The position numbers and the translations under genes were made by a program. The notes below the pieces were generated by a model, which ran no database searches, was not told the origin of the DNA, and saw nothing but the letters and a program-made list of their open reading frames with translations. From NCBI RefSeq assembly GCF_003573695.1, contig NC_039359.1, forward strand, positions 139,897,939 through 139,961,938: a stretch of 64,000 nucleotides of DNA, given 5' to 3'. Position 1 is the first letter of the stretch, and every line of letters starts with the position of its first letter. Below are positions 1 through 11,137 of this stretch, piece by piece. The stretch comes from Papaver somniferum. Lineage: Eukaryota; Streptophyta; Magnoliopsida; Ranunculales; Papaveraceae.

Positions 1-492
1 GGAGTTCTTCCACCCAAATGTAACAAGATCAATAATAAACTTATCATCTTTACCCGTGGACGTAGGTTAAGATTAACCGAACAACGTAATCTCTTGTGTG
101 ATTTATTAACTTAGTTGCACTTACATTATCTTCTCACTTAACTATTTACTTACTGAGTTGTATCTGTTCTCAGAGTTATCTCTGTTTTCTGAGTTATCTC
201 TGTTCTCTGAGTTATCTCTGTTATCTGGGTTGTCTCTGTTCATCTGAGATATCTCTTTATTTATCTTATTTGCTTACTCGTCTCTGTTTTACAGAGATAC
301 CATTGTTTTCTTAGCATCTGCTCTATCGAAGTATCTTTACTTACTTAGTATATGATCTTCTGAGCATATCTCATTACGAACATACCTTTTATTACTCAAC
401 AGTATCAGTTCAACTGAGGTATCCATACTACTTAGTATTGGATTTTCTGAGCTGTTCATATTACGTAGACTATGGGAAAATTAGTAGTCACA
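1..492 (+). repeat. 3' part of the left LTR of element A
   Basis: Matches 16138-16602 base for base apart from scattered substitutions and about 27 bp of indels. Most of the indels fall in a run of TCTCTGTT/GAGTTA repeats near 160-260, where the left copy has more units. Ends in GTCACA, giving the CA terminus expected of an LTR. Its 5' part lies outside the window. Confidence 0.85.
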
Positions 493-511
493 GTTTGGCG
501 CTAGAAACGAG
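493..511 (+). other. Candidate primer-binding site of element A
   Basis: Directly after the LTR end the sequence reads GTTTGGCGCTAGAAACGAG. TGGCGC resembles the start of sites complementary to tRNA 3' ends used by plant Ty3 elements (TGGCGCC type). The match is short and the tRNA cannot be named with confidence. Confidence 0.5.
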
Positions 512-1089
512 CTGGACCGAAAAGCTCTCGATTTTCGTTATATTTGCCATTTCATCATCTTTTTTCTTTACATCTTCTTTAGAAGATCAGATCTAAGAAT
601 AAGAGGCATAGATCTCACTTCCTAGTGAATATTTATCATTCTTTGACAAGTTTTCGAGTATTAAACCTCGAAGAAATCTTGAAATCTTACGGATCTACAA
701 AAAGTGGTTAAGAAACACCTTTAAAAACATTTTTCAAAGCTTAAAAAAAACTATTATTTTATTGTTATTTGCTTGCTCATGAGAAAACCTTCTCTGGATC
801 TGGATACCTCTGTTTCCGAAGGTACCTCAGTAAATGTTTTGGAGTAAAATCCCTAAGGTTATTTTTGCGTTGAGGGTTGTTTTCTTTCGCATACGCCTTC
901 TTTTACTCAGCTTGCAATACTCTCTGCCGTCTTTGAATATGAGGTTCATTTAGAAACTAAGTCCCAAACATTGGACAGTTCTATTAAATATGAACTCAGC
1001 AAACATATGTCTGTTAAGTTTTATACTAAACTCTTAATTTTTTTTATTTCCATAATGGGGCTACTATGAACGTACCCTACCCCTTTTTC
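512..1089. other. Leader of element A, no gene seen
   Basis: AT-rich sequence between the primer site and the tandem array. Every frame is closed by frequent stops, and no RNA gene or transposon end is recognisable. Confidence 0.5.
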
Positions 1090-3430
1090 TCTTTACTCTT
1101 AGAAAACGGAAATACGAAGGTCAAAATTACGAAACCTTGGAGCGAAAATAAAGCTTATCTTTGGCTCGAGCGTATTTATTTACATTTTCAACAGCCAAAG
1201 ACAAAAATGAAGATTGTCTTTGGTCCATACGTACCTAAGTACGAACTGCTTGGGGAAAAGACGAAGGTTATTCTTTGGCTCGAACATGTCCATATACGTT
1301 CTCAGCAGCCAAAGAAAAATACGAAGGCTGTCATTGACTTTAACGTACCCTTATACTTTCTCAAGAGTCAAGGACAATGATAAAGACGAAGGTTATCTTT
1401 GGTTCTTCTCAACAGTCAAAGATAAAACGAAGACTGCTCATGACTCGTACATATCTAAATAAACGAAGCCAGGAGGAAAAAACGAAGCTTATCTTTGGCT
1501 CAAGTGTATCCATATAAATTCTCAACAGCCAAAGGCAAACAAGAAGGTTGTCCTTGGTTGTACATACCAAAGTACGAGCATCCAGGGACAAAGACGGAGC
1601 TTATCTTTGGCTCGAATGTATTTATACACATTCTCAACAACCAAAGACAATTATGAAGGCTGCCCTTGGATCACACATATCTAAGTACAAGCATCATGGG
1701 GCAAAGACGGAGCTTATCTTTGGCTTGAATGTATTCATACACATTCAAGCCAAAGACAATTGCGAAGGCTGCCATTGTCTCGTACATATGTAAGTACGAG
1801 TATATAGGGGTAAAGATGGAGCTTATCTTTGGTTCGAATGTATTTACATACATTCTTAACATCCAAAGACAATTACGAAGACTGCCTTTGGATCGTACAT
1901 ATCTAAGTACGAGCATCCAAGGGAAAATACGAAGCTTATCTTCGGCTCGAATGTATTTATATACATTCTCAACAGCCAAAGATAATTACGAAGACTACCT
2001 TTGGCTCATACATATCTAAGTACGAGCATCCAAGGGAAAATACGAAGCTTATTTTCGGCTCGAATGTATTTATATACATTCTCAACATCCAAAGACAATT
2101 ACGAAGAATGTCCTTGGATCGTACATATCTAAGTACGAGCAGCCAAGGGAAAATACGAATCTTATCTTTGGATCGAATGTATTATACACGTTCTCAACAT
2201 CCAAAGACAATTACGAAGACTTCCCCTGGCTCGTACGTATCTAAGTACGAGTATACATGGGCAAAGATGGAGCTTATCTTTGGTTTGTGTATATTTATAC
2301 ACATTCTCAACAGCCAAAGACAAAAACGAATGTTATTCTTGGCTCATACGTATCTAAGTAAACGAATCCAGGGGAGAAGACGAAACTTATCTTTGGCTAG
2401 AATGTATTCATATACATTCTCAACGGTCAAAGACAATTACGAAGACTGTCCTTGGCTCGTACACATCTAAGTACGATTATACAGGGGCAAAGATGGAGCT
2501 TATCTTTGTCTTATGTGTATTCATACACATTCTTAACAACCAAAGACAATTACAAAGAGTGACATTGACTCATACGTATCTAAGTACGCGAATCCAAGGG
2601 AAATTCTTAAGGTTATCTTTGGATCGAACGTGTCCATACATGTTCTCTAAGACTATTACAATGGCTTCCTTTGGCTCGTACATATCTAAGTACGAGCAGC
2701 CAATGGCAATACAAAGATTATCTTTGGTTCGAATGTATTCATATACATTCGCAACAACCAAATACAATTACGAAGGCTGACTTTGCATCATAGTACCTAA
2801 ATACGAGTATCCAGGGGGAAAGATGGAGCTTATCTTTGGCTCGAATGTATTTATATACATTCTCAAGAGCCAAAGACAATTCGAAGGCTTCCCTTGGCTC
2901 ATACGTATCTAAGTACGAGTATACATGGGAAAAGACGGAGCTTATCTTTGGCTCAAATGTATTTATATACATTCTCAACAGCCAAAGACAATTATGAAGA
3001 CTGCCTTTGGATCGTACATATCTAAGTACGAGCATCCAATGACAAATACGAAGCTTATCTTTGGTTCGAATGTATTCATAAACATTCTCAACAGACAAAG
3101 ACAATTACGAAGGCGGTCTTTGGATCATACATACCTAAATACGATCATCCATGGGAAAAAATGGAGCTTATCTTTGGCTCGAATGTATTTATATACATTC
3201 TCAACAACCAAAGACAGTTAAGAAGGATGTCCTTGGCTCGTACGCATCTAAGTACGAGTATACAGGGGCAAAGACGGAGCTTATCTTTGGCTCGAATGTA
3301 TCTATACACATTCTCAACAGCCAAAGATAATTATGAAGGATGCCCTTGGCTCGTACATATCTAACTACGAGCATCCAGGGGCAATAACGGAGCTTATCTT
3401 TGGCTCGAGTATATTCATATGGAAATCAAG
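1090..3430. repeat. Tandem array of about 20 monomers of ~112 bp, each with two hairpins
   Basis: The phrase CTTATCTTTGGCTCGAATGT recurs about every 112 bp, for example near 1600, 1710, 1822, 1935, 2047, 2272, 2826, 2938, 3166 and 3278. In each monomer CTTTGGCTCGAATGTAT is followed by the near-inverse ATACATTCTCAACAGCCAAAG, and CCTTGGATCGTAC by GTACGAGCATCCAAGG, so the repeat can fold into two stem-loops. The unit length is 3n+1, so frames rotate from copy to copy. The short ORFs seen here on both strands are by-products of the repeat and are not called as genes. Copies diverge by roughly 10-25 percent by eye. Confidence 0.9.
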
Positions 3431-5980
3431 GGAGATCAACAGGATGCAAGGCTATGCAATCTAGCGGAGGTAAGGATGAACGAATAAAGAGCCGCCGAAC
3501 AACAACATGGAAGGAAAAGAGGATGGGAGAATACCAACGAAGTGAAGAACGAAGACTTCAAGGTTCCCGGAGCTCCCTCGCCTAAGGATACAAACACTAA
3601 CAACGCTCAGGAGGGTGATAACTCCACCAAATGAAAATACAGAAACGAAAGGTCATCGGAAGACTGTCCTTGGCTCGTACAAATCTGAGTGTGAGCAATT
3701 AAGGAAGAATACGAAGTGTAAGGACGAAGGTTCAAAATACACCTCGCGTGGAAGGACAAAGCTTCGTTTGTCTGAAATTCTTAAGCTTATCGCTTTTCGA
3801 GTTTCCGGGATCAAAGGAAGGTATGTAGCATCAACATCATCAACGAAGGTCAATCCCCCCAAACCGGACCTACAAACGAAGGTGGAGGTCATAATAATTT
3901 GAGCTAAAGACATCAGCAATGGTTGTAGTTTACAACTTAAGTCTGAATCCGAAGGCATGCATGGGAGCGAAGCCCCTTAAAGAAAGACTCACCACCGTCA
4001 GGCATACATGTGAGCGAATCCTGTTAAAGGCAGACTCACCATTACAAAGAATGTTATTCAATCCAAAGCTACGAATGTACAACTCAACAAAGCCCATGTG
4101 TATAGGTGTATGCATACTCAACCAGGATATAACTCATACTCAGCTACGAGGAGTCACACAAAGACGCATAAGAAGACACAACCTCTCAACCACCACTACT
4201 GCAATGCTCCCAGCCTAGAAATGTACGAAGCATTATACATTTGTATACCTACAAGTGCACAACTCAGACACAACGATGAACAAAGTCTATATACATACGC
4301 ATACCCCAAGCCTCAGAAATACCCCGACTCTCCCATCTGAGGAACCTATGAAGTGCCAAAGACTAGTGCAAGGGAACGAAGCCTGCAAGAGCAACTCACT
4401 ACAACCATAACGAAGCCTACAAGGAGCATATTGCTACAAGCAAAGTACCCTGTGACACCTAGGACAAACATGTAGCTGATACAGACAAGGAGGCAACCTC
4501 AAGGACGAAGGCTCCATAAATGCAAATATTTTTCCTTTCAAAATCTACAAGACCCAGCTTTCAAAAGCAAAAAGGGGAAAACATACATCAATCATGGCGC
4601 CTCTACAACATCAATCAAAGACAACAAATACATGTTGAAGATAATACAACTTTAAGGTATGCTATCTTTATATGATACTCCCTCCGTCCTAGTTTACTTG
4701 CCAAAATTGGGGATTTTTTTTGTCCTAAATTACTTGCCAAGTTTCATATTTTTCTACTTTTTATCCTAATTTACCCCTATGTTGGAATCAGGTTTTAGTA
4801 TTGAGAATTGTGTAATTCTATTTCCTATACACAATCTTAAATTCTCCTCTCTATATATATCCTTTGTTTTGAATTCTTCAAGTAAAAACCAAACAACTAG
4901 ATATGTAAAAACTATGCATCTTAAATACTAGCTTGGGTAAATTTGGAAAAAAAATATACTCTCTCTACATTTCTTAATATGTGTGCAAAAACCAATTTTG
5001 GCAAGTAAACTAGGACGGAGGGAGTATAATTATATATGTAACTGTGATATACCCTGGAAAGAGGTATTATAAGTCTCAGCAATCAATATAAAGCTTGGAT
5101 TTCGACAAACACAAGGGGTTAGAACTGACACCCACCGTCAGAATTGACGACAAAAACGAAGGGTTAGAAATGACACCATCAGAATTGACGATGAGGCAAT
5201 CCAAGGCATAATTGTGCATGTCAATCTCGGATCCTCGGGGCGATTGCTCCTTTTATGAGGCATAAGAAAAAAATAATATATCCCCTATAGAGATACCCTA
5301 TCGAAGTAAAGCAGCCTTCGCGTTGAACGCGTAGGGTTACAGGAAAATTATTGCCCACATAGGGACCCTCGCCACCATGGTACCTTCTGGCCAAAGGATA
5401 CTCTGGTAGGACGTTGAATGTTCCACCAAGGTTAATCATACCTTAGCACCGAGCGATGGCTTGATTGTGCAACAAACTGGACACACTATGTCATAAATAT
5501 CATGCAGCAAAGCAAGCAAAATGCTATAACACACATTACCAAAAGGTGAAAAATACCAAATGGCTTATGTATGTATTTTTATTTACGCAGGTACAACAAT
5601 ACGCGAAAAGCTTAACCAACGACAAAGGTTCCAAAAGGTATACTTCCATTGCAAAGGAGTCAAATTACAACAACGAAGGTACACCAGGAGACAACTTCAT
5701 ACCAGGCAAGTAAAGAGACATCTTAGAGTCACCTTAGCCGATAGAAAAACTAAAAGGTAAATAATATACACCTGAGCAATAAGTTCAAACTTAGCTTAAA
5801 CTCAGCTACATGCTATGAGGGGATACCTTCTGGCCACGTTATATCTTGCTCGGGTGCCGACTGGTCAAAATGATGGCAAAAATACCTAAGCAGCGAGCGA
5901 AGGCTCCGCTTTTAAAAGGGGTGAAAACCATTATCCCAGTCTCAGCTTTTATTAACGAAGGTGTGGACTTCGTAAACAAA
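3431..5980. other. Non-coding internal region of element A
   Basis: No convincing gene. The sequence is rich in the word ACGAAGG and in remnants of the upstream repeat. A short imperfect duplication near 5117-5190 repeats GGGTTAGAA...CAGAATTGACG. A TACCTTCTGGCCA phrase occurs near 5380 and again near 5825. A MITE lies inside at 4678-5024. Confidence 0.5.
4678..5024. mobile_element. Stowaway-type (Tc1/mariner) MITE, 347 bp
   Basis: Perfect 33-bp terminal inverted repeats: 4678-4710 begins CTCCCTCCGTCCTAGTTTAC and 4992-5024 is its exact reverse complement. Both ends are flanked by TA (4676-4677 and 5025-5026), the duplication made by Tc1/mariner transposases. CTCCCTCCGTCC is the standard Stowaway terminus. 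There is no coding capacity; it would have moved using a transposase supplied elsewhere. The identical termini suggest a fairly recent insertion. Confidence 0.95.
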
Positions 5981-6016
5981 TACATACATACATACATACA
6001 TACATACATACATGCA

Positions 6017-6050
<34 letters not shown>

Positions 6051-6090
6051 CACATATTCATACATACATACGTACATGCTTGCATACATA
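5981..6090. repeat. (TACA)n microsatellite
   Basis: About 25 units of TACA with a few interruptions (TGCA, TATA, CGTA). The Tyr/Met/Cys-rich and His/Thr-rich ORFs over it are artefacts of the repeat. Confidence 0.95.
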
Positions 6091-6144
6091 CAAACATTCA
6101 TATATTTGTGTGATAATATTAGCATCAGAACCTTGTTCAATATT

Positions 6145-6421
6145 TTGAGGGTACCTCAGTGAATTACTTTGATACTTATATACTTCGAAGGTACCTCAGT
6201 AAATTACTTTGATACTTATATACTTCGAAGGTATCTCAACAAATTAATTTGATATTTCTCTACATCGACAAATTACTTCAATACTTCGAGGGTACCTCAG
6301 CAAATTATTTCGAAGGTACCTCAGTAAATTACTTCGATGCTTCAATACTTCGAAGGTACCTCAGTAAAATACTTCGATACTTCTCTACATTGGCAAAATA
6401 CTTCAATACTTCAATGGTACC
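6145..6421. repeat. Degenerate GGTACCTCAG repeat, split by element B
   Basis: GGTACCTCAGTAAATTACTT and variants recur roughly every 25-60 bp, mixed with CTTCGATACTTC. The same words continue at 15294-15420 on the far side of element B, showing that B landed inside this repeat. Confidence 0.8.
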
Positions 6422-8841
6422 TAAAAAAGCGGGGGTCTAACAACACCACCCAATATTTCGCTTAGCAATCTTTATGGACTAACTCCGAAATACTTTGCTA
6501 GAAAATCAACTAGACAGTCAGACTCAATCTAGATAAAAGTTTCTCAAGGAGTTAATATCTCTCTCTTGATTTGATTTTTACTCAAGCTAAAAAAAATAGC
6601 GAGTCTTTATCAAATACAATAAATACTTGGACGGTACCAAAGACCAATGTCCAAGGATCAATCAATATCAATCAACAACCAAAGGTTGGATTTCCAATTG
6701 ATGATCTTAACGCACAACCTGTATTATTTCAATTATATAAAATATAATACGGAAAATAAATAAAACAGACACCAGAAATTTTGTTAACGAGGAAACCGCA
6801 AATGCAGAAAAACCCCGGGACCTAGTCCAGATTGAATACACACTGTATTAAGCCGCTACAGACACTAGCCTACTGCAAACTAACTTCGGACTGGACTATA
6901 TTTGAACCCAAATCAGTCTCCCACCGATCCAAGGTACAGTTGTACTCCTACGCCTCTGATCCTAGCAGGATACTGAGCACTTGATTTCCTTAGCTGATCT
7001 CATCCACAACCAAGAGTTGTTGCAACCCAAAATCGCAGACTTGATAATAAACAAATCTGTCTCACACAGAAAATTCTATCAAAGGATAAATCTGTCTCCC
7101 ATAGATAAACCCTAGGTTTTGTTCCGTATTTTGATATAAAACCAAGGTGAACATTAACTAATTGATAATCCGGTCTTATATTCCCGAAGAACAACCTAGA
7201 TTAATCAATCACCTTTCTACAATCCTTCCTGACTACACAAACCGATTGTCGAGGAATCACAAACAGTGAGACGAAGATGTTTGTGACTTCTTTATCTTTC
7301 CTATCGGAGAACTCTCACGATCTCAATCCAATCAATCGATTGTACTCGTACGATAGAAGATGCAAGATCAGATCACACAACTACGATAAAGTAGTATCAG
7401 TCTGGCTTCACAATCCCCTTGAAGTCTTTACGTCATTAACCTGATTTTAGAGAAGAAAATCAAAGGTTAATGGAGATCGAATCTAGCGGGCGCACTAGTA
7501 GCACACAGGCGTGTGGGGATTAGTATTGCACAATGCTTGATGTCTCCTTTATATAGCCTTCAAATCAGGGTTTTGCCTTAGTTACAAAGCAATCATTATT
7601 CACCGTTAGATGAAAACCTGATTTAGATTCAAGCTAATATTTCTCAACCGTTAGATCGAAAAACCTAGCTTGTCACACACATTTGGGTAGACTTTTACTG
7701 GTTTTGTTAAAACCATTCCCAAATGTGTACGTGTATGTTGGTTCAACATAGTAACCCAAAAGGTTAACCATATGAGCATTTAATATTAACCTTGTTATTC
7801 TTCACCATAACTAGTTCAATTGACTCAAATGAACTAGTTAAAGAGTTGTTCAATTGCTATGAGATCTTATGTAACTACACAAGACACAATTGAAACAAAG
7901 ATGATTCGATTCAATTGAATCGGCTCATGAACATTATAGCCACGGTTTGCGTAAAGCATTCCTTAGTAATTTAATGTTTCATGTTCAGAGCACATCTTTA
8001 GATCATCACCTCTTAAGTTCACAAACAATTTCGCGGACTTAAGTTAATCGGTTGAGTTTTCCAAACTCAGCAGAAATTCTCGGAAAGAGAACTTCTGCCA
8101 GTTCACAGATTGGGTTCGCGGACTTAGCATACAAACGAGTTTTGGAAAATCCAGCAGAAATTCTCGTTCGAGAACTTCCGGCAGTTCTCGGACTGAGTCT
8201 ACGGAATGGGTTCGCGGACTTGGCAAGCCAATTCCACAATCCTCCCGATTTCTCTTGATCAACAAAGTTCGAAAACTTCGGTTCAAGGAATACATGGTTA
8301 TGTAATCTAAACTCTCATTTAAATCATTGAGACATTCTCCGAGGACGCTATGTAGCCGTTATTCACAGACCGATTCACGTCAGAGCAATTCTCAAAGTGA
8401 TTGAAAATTTTCATGACTTTCGTCACTAGGTGAAGACAAAACTTGATCAAAGCGAAACGCTTTACCAACACACGATTTCGAGAAAAAAGATAATCAATGA
8501 ATGCTCAGCTCGAAATACCAAATGTGTATGATCTAGTCTATATAGCATACGACTTTTGTCTCATAAGAATTAGGAGATAGAAGAGATAGACTTTTGAGTG
8601 ATAGATAAGTTCAAGTCTCCACATAACTTTTTGTTGATGAAGTTCCACGGTTCCTTGTATAGATCTTCGTCGTTGTATGATGAATCGCCATGAAGTCCTT
8701 GAGCTCAACTACATTTTTCTATCCTAGTCTGAGACTTAGCTATGTAGGCTAGAATTCAAGACTTACAATTTTGATCACTAACATTGAAAAACATGCTTGA
8801 GATAGCAACGCATGCGAGGTTGACCGAGCTATGCTCTAACA
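6422..8841 (-). repeat. 3' LTR of element B (2,420 bp)
   Basis: Direct repeat of 12891-15293, several percent diverged by eye. On the minus strand it begins TGTTAGAGCATAGCTCGG. A TATATAAA box reads on the minus strand at 7548-7555. CpG-rich TTCGCGGACTTA words cluster at 8030-8220. The short ORFs in it are shadows. Confidence 0.9.
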
Positions 8842-9430
8842 ATATCCCCCTTTGTCAATTTTAGTGACAAAACTATTAATACATATGGAATACAAAAAAG
8901 ATAAAATTTAGTGGCTTCTATTCCATAGTCTAATCTTCAACGTTCCTTGAAATCTTCGTCCTTCCAAGTACTCCAATGATCCCAAAGGTTGTAAGTTTAG
9001 CACCATCGTTGTTGAAGATCCATAGCTATAACACTAAGACAAATCGAGATTCTCGATCATTATTATACAGTGTCATAGTATTATTATATAACATCAAAGT
9101 CCAATTGTATCACGACTTTAACAATAATACTACGATGATATGTATCACTCCCCCTTAGTCAATACTCCATCTCGATCATGGAAACCACTCCCCCTTACAC
9201 AATGATCCGAAAACCATATGTATTTGTAGTGTGAACTACAATATTTCTCCCCCTTTTTTGTCAATAAAATTGGCAAAGGTACAACTTCATTTAGATGCAA
9301 TCTAATAGCCGAAGCTAACAGCATTCATCAAGGAGTTTTAAGATACAAGATAACCCCTATAAAATTCCACAGCTGCACACCCCGCGAGATATTACCATTA
9401 AGCACAAGTTCAAAAGAACTCTCCCCCATT
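8842..9430 (-). other. Cluster of polypurine tracts upstream of the 3' LTR of element B
   Basis: On the minus strand, runs of the form AAAGGGGGA or AAGGGGGAGT lie at about 8846-8854, 9147-9157, 9186-9196, 9246-9256 and 9420-9427. The one at 8842-8854 abuts the LTR and is the likely plus-strand primer. Repeated tracts of this type are a described Sirevirus signature. The same arrangement appears in element E3 near 59690-60330. Confidence 0.75.
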
Positions 9431-9539
9431 TGATGTCATTCCCGAAAGAACAACAAGAGCGACCTTAATTTCAAAAGAAAAGAAGGATTTTTTTTATTGG
9501 ACACCAAAAACCATAGGAATGAATTTCTATATCCAAAGC

Positions 9540-10150
9540 TCAACCAAATTAATCACAAGTAAACCCATGATTAATTCAATTGGAATACGCAACTAAATCA
9601 AACCACAAAAGTGATCAATTTAATTGAAAGTGCTAAACATAAGTAAACTCACGGAGCTACGACTAAGTCAATCACACGGAGATGACTAACTTAACCGTTC
9701 AAATACTCAACATAAGGAAAACCTTACGGAATATATGACTACATTAACCAAAGGACATGATAGTGTAGCCTTTCATATACTCAACACAAGAACTTGTGGA
9801 ATATATGAAAACTCGACTAGATTAATTACAAGAGAAACTATAATTAATCTATTTGGAATACAAATAACCAAACTAATCACCGAAGTAATCAATTTAATTA
9901 TTTTGGGCTCAACATAAAAGAACTTATGGAACCCCGACTAAGTTCATCATAGAATATGACAACCTTAACCGTACATGTACTCAACATAAGAAAGAAAAAT
10001 TATGGAGTACTAACTAAATAACCAAACTAGTTGATTAATTTAGTTTCTAATGCTCGACATATAGCATCTTATGGAACAACCAACAAAGCCAAGGTAAATC
10101 GACTTAGTTGTAAGGTGCTCAACATAAGACACCCAATGGAGCCTTCATGG
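9540..10150. repeat. Degenerate ~71-bp tandem array with a CATAAG/CTTATG dyad
   Basis: The phrase CTCAACATAAG followed within about 10 bp by CTTATGGA recurs near 9636, 9707, 9778, 9908, 9980, 10053 and 10118, a spacing of about 65-73 bp with one unit missing. Each copy holds a small dyad around CATAAG...CTTATG. Between units the motif ACTAAGT/AATCAATTTAATT also recurs. No coding potential. Confidence 0.65.
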
Positions 10151-10573
10151 TAAAACATAATAAAATGGATCAATGAAGATCAATACCATGGATAACATAC
10201 AAGGATCTATTCTATTTTCCATCATAACGACATAATATACTTTATCCTTGTTCAACAAAAGATTTTATCCTATTTTCCATCAAATACATGACTGCATAGG
10301 CATAACTTTTGTATATGTCAAAAGTTCATTCGTCCTTTGATCAATACGAATATCGATTCATGAACGACTTTATTTTTTACCGCAATATGGGACCTTCAAC
10401 TTCACCGACGCAAACAATACATATCCCATAAAAATATTGCAATAAACATCATCCTCTAAATATTTTTAGAATTTAAAACCAATAAACCTAAAAAATAACA
10501 TAAGAAGATGAAAACAAAAATAGCTATGTGTAGTCACAATCATCGATATTCAAAGCACTAGTTATTCTTCCAA

Positions 10574-10957
10574 CTAATACAAAAAGAAGACATCCTGTGC
10601 GACAATGCCTTTGAGAAATTCAACATCATTCCCGAACTCCTTGTTGTCAACAACCATTGGAACATACGGTTCACGAAGATAGGAGGTTATATCAACGATC
10701 TGTCTTGGCTGATTATGTCGTACCAAGGCTCTCTGAATTTCTAAGGACTTTGACACAAAAGCCTTTATTTCACGAATCTCCTTTCTTACTTCCTTCAACT
10801 CATCAAGAACATCGGAAAACTTCTGAGAGTTAGAAGGCACAGCCCTGGGATTTCTTGTATTCCTTCTTTTTCTTTTCAGGGACTTAGAAACAGAAGATTT
10901 TTCTTTTTCCTTGATTGAAGATTTAACAATCATGTTGACATCCTTTCCATCTGACAT
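10574..10957 (-). CDS. 127-residue coiled-coil protein of element B, function unknown
   Basis: An open frame on the minus strand from ATG at 10957 to the stop ending at 10574. It lies between the gag remnant and the repeat array, where pol would be expected. The N-terminal 40 residues are basic (SKSLKRKRRNTRN at about 24-36), a possible nuclear-localisation or RNA-binding patch. Residues 45-85 have a heptad pattern of leucine, valine and isoleucine (SDVLDELKEVRKEIREIK), suggesting a coiled coil. The tail is acidic and hydrophobic. There is no zinc knuckle, protease, integrase or RT motif, and I do not recognise the family. It is undisrupted while the neighbouring gag carries several stops, which is odd for a dead element. 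It could be the C-terminal part of an ancestral Gag or a protein acquired by this subfamily. Confidence 0.45.
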   Translation of the reverse strand: MSDGKDVNMIVKSSIKEKEKSSVSKSLKRKRRNTRNPRAVPSNSQKFSDVLDELKEVRKEIREIKAFVSKSLEIQRALVRHNQPRQIVDITSYLREPYVPMVVDNKEFGNDVEFLKGIVAQDVFFLY

Positions 10958-11137
10958 GGTGCTTTGAGAACAGTTATAAACAACTGGATTTGTGTGATTG
11001 AATCACCTAAATCAACAAGCAATATTATATAGGATGTCAAAAAGGAAAAAGGAATGTAGGGTTCGAAACCTATTGACATGTTCGTATACGCCCAACTCTA
11101 AAACCCTATAAAGAGTATAATTGTCGATAATAACCCT

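Noticed and set aside
1066..3364. Many 80-120-residue ORFs on both strands
   Set aside because: They are products of the 112-bp tandem repeat, whose near-inverted structure keeps frames open on both strands; frames rotate every unit and no domain is present.
5839..6148. Tyr/Met/Cys-rich and His/Thr-rich ORFs
   Set aside because: Translations of the (TACA)n microsatellite.
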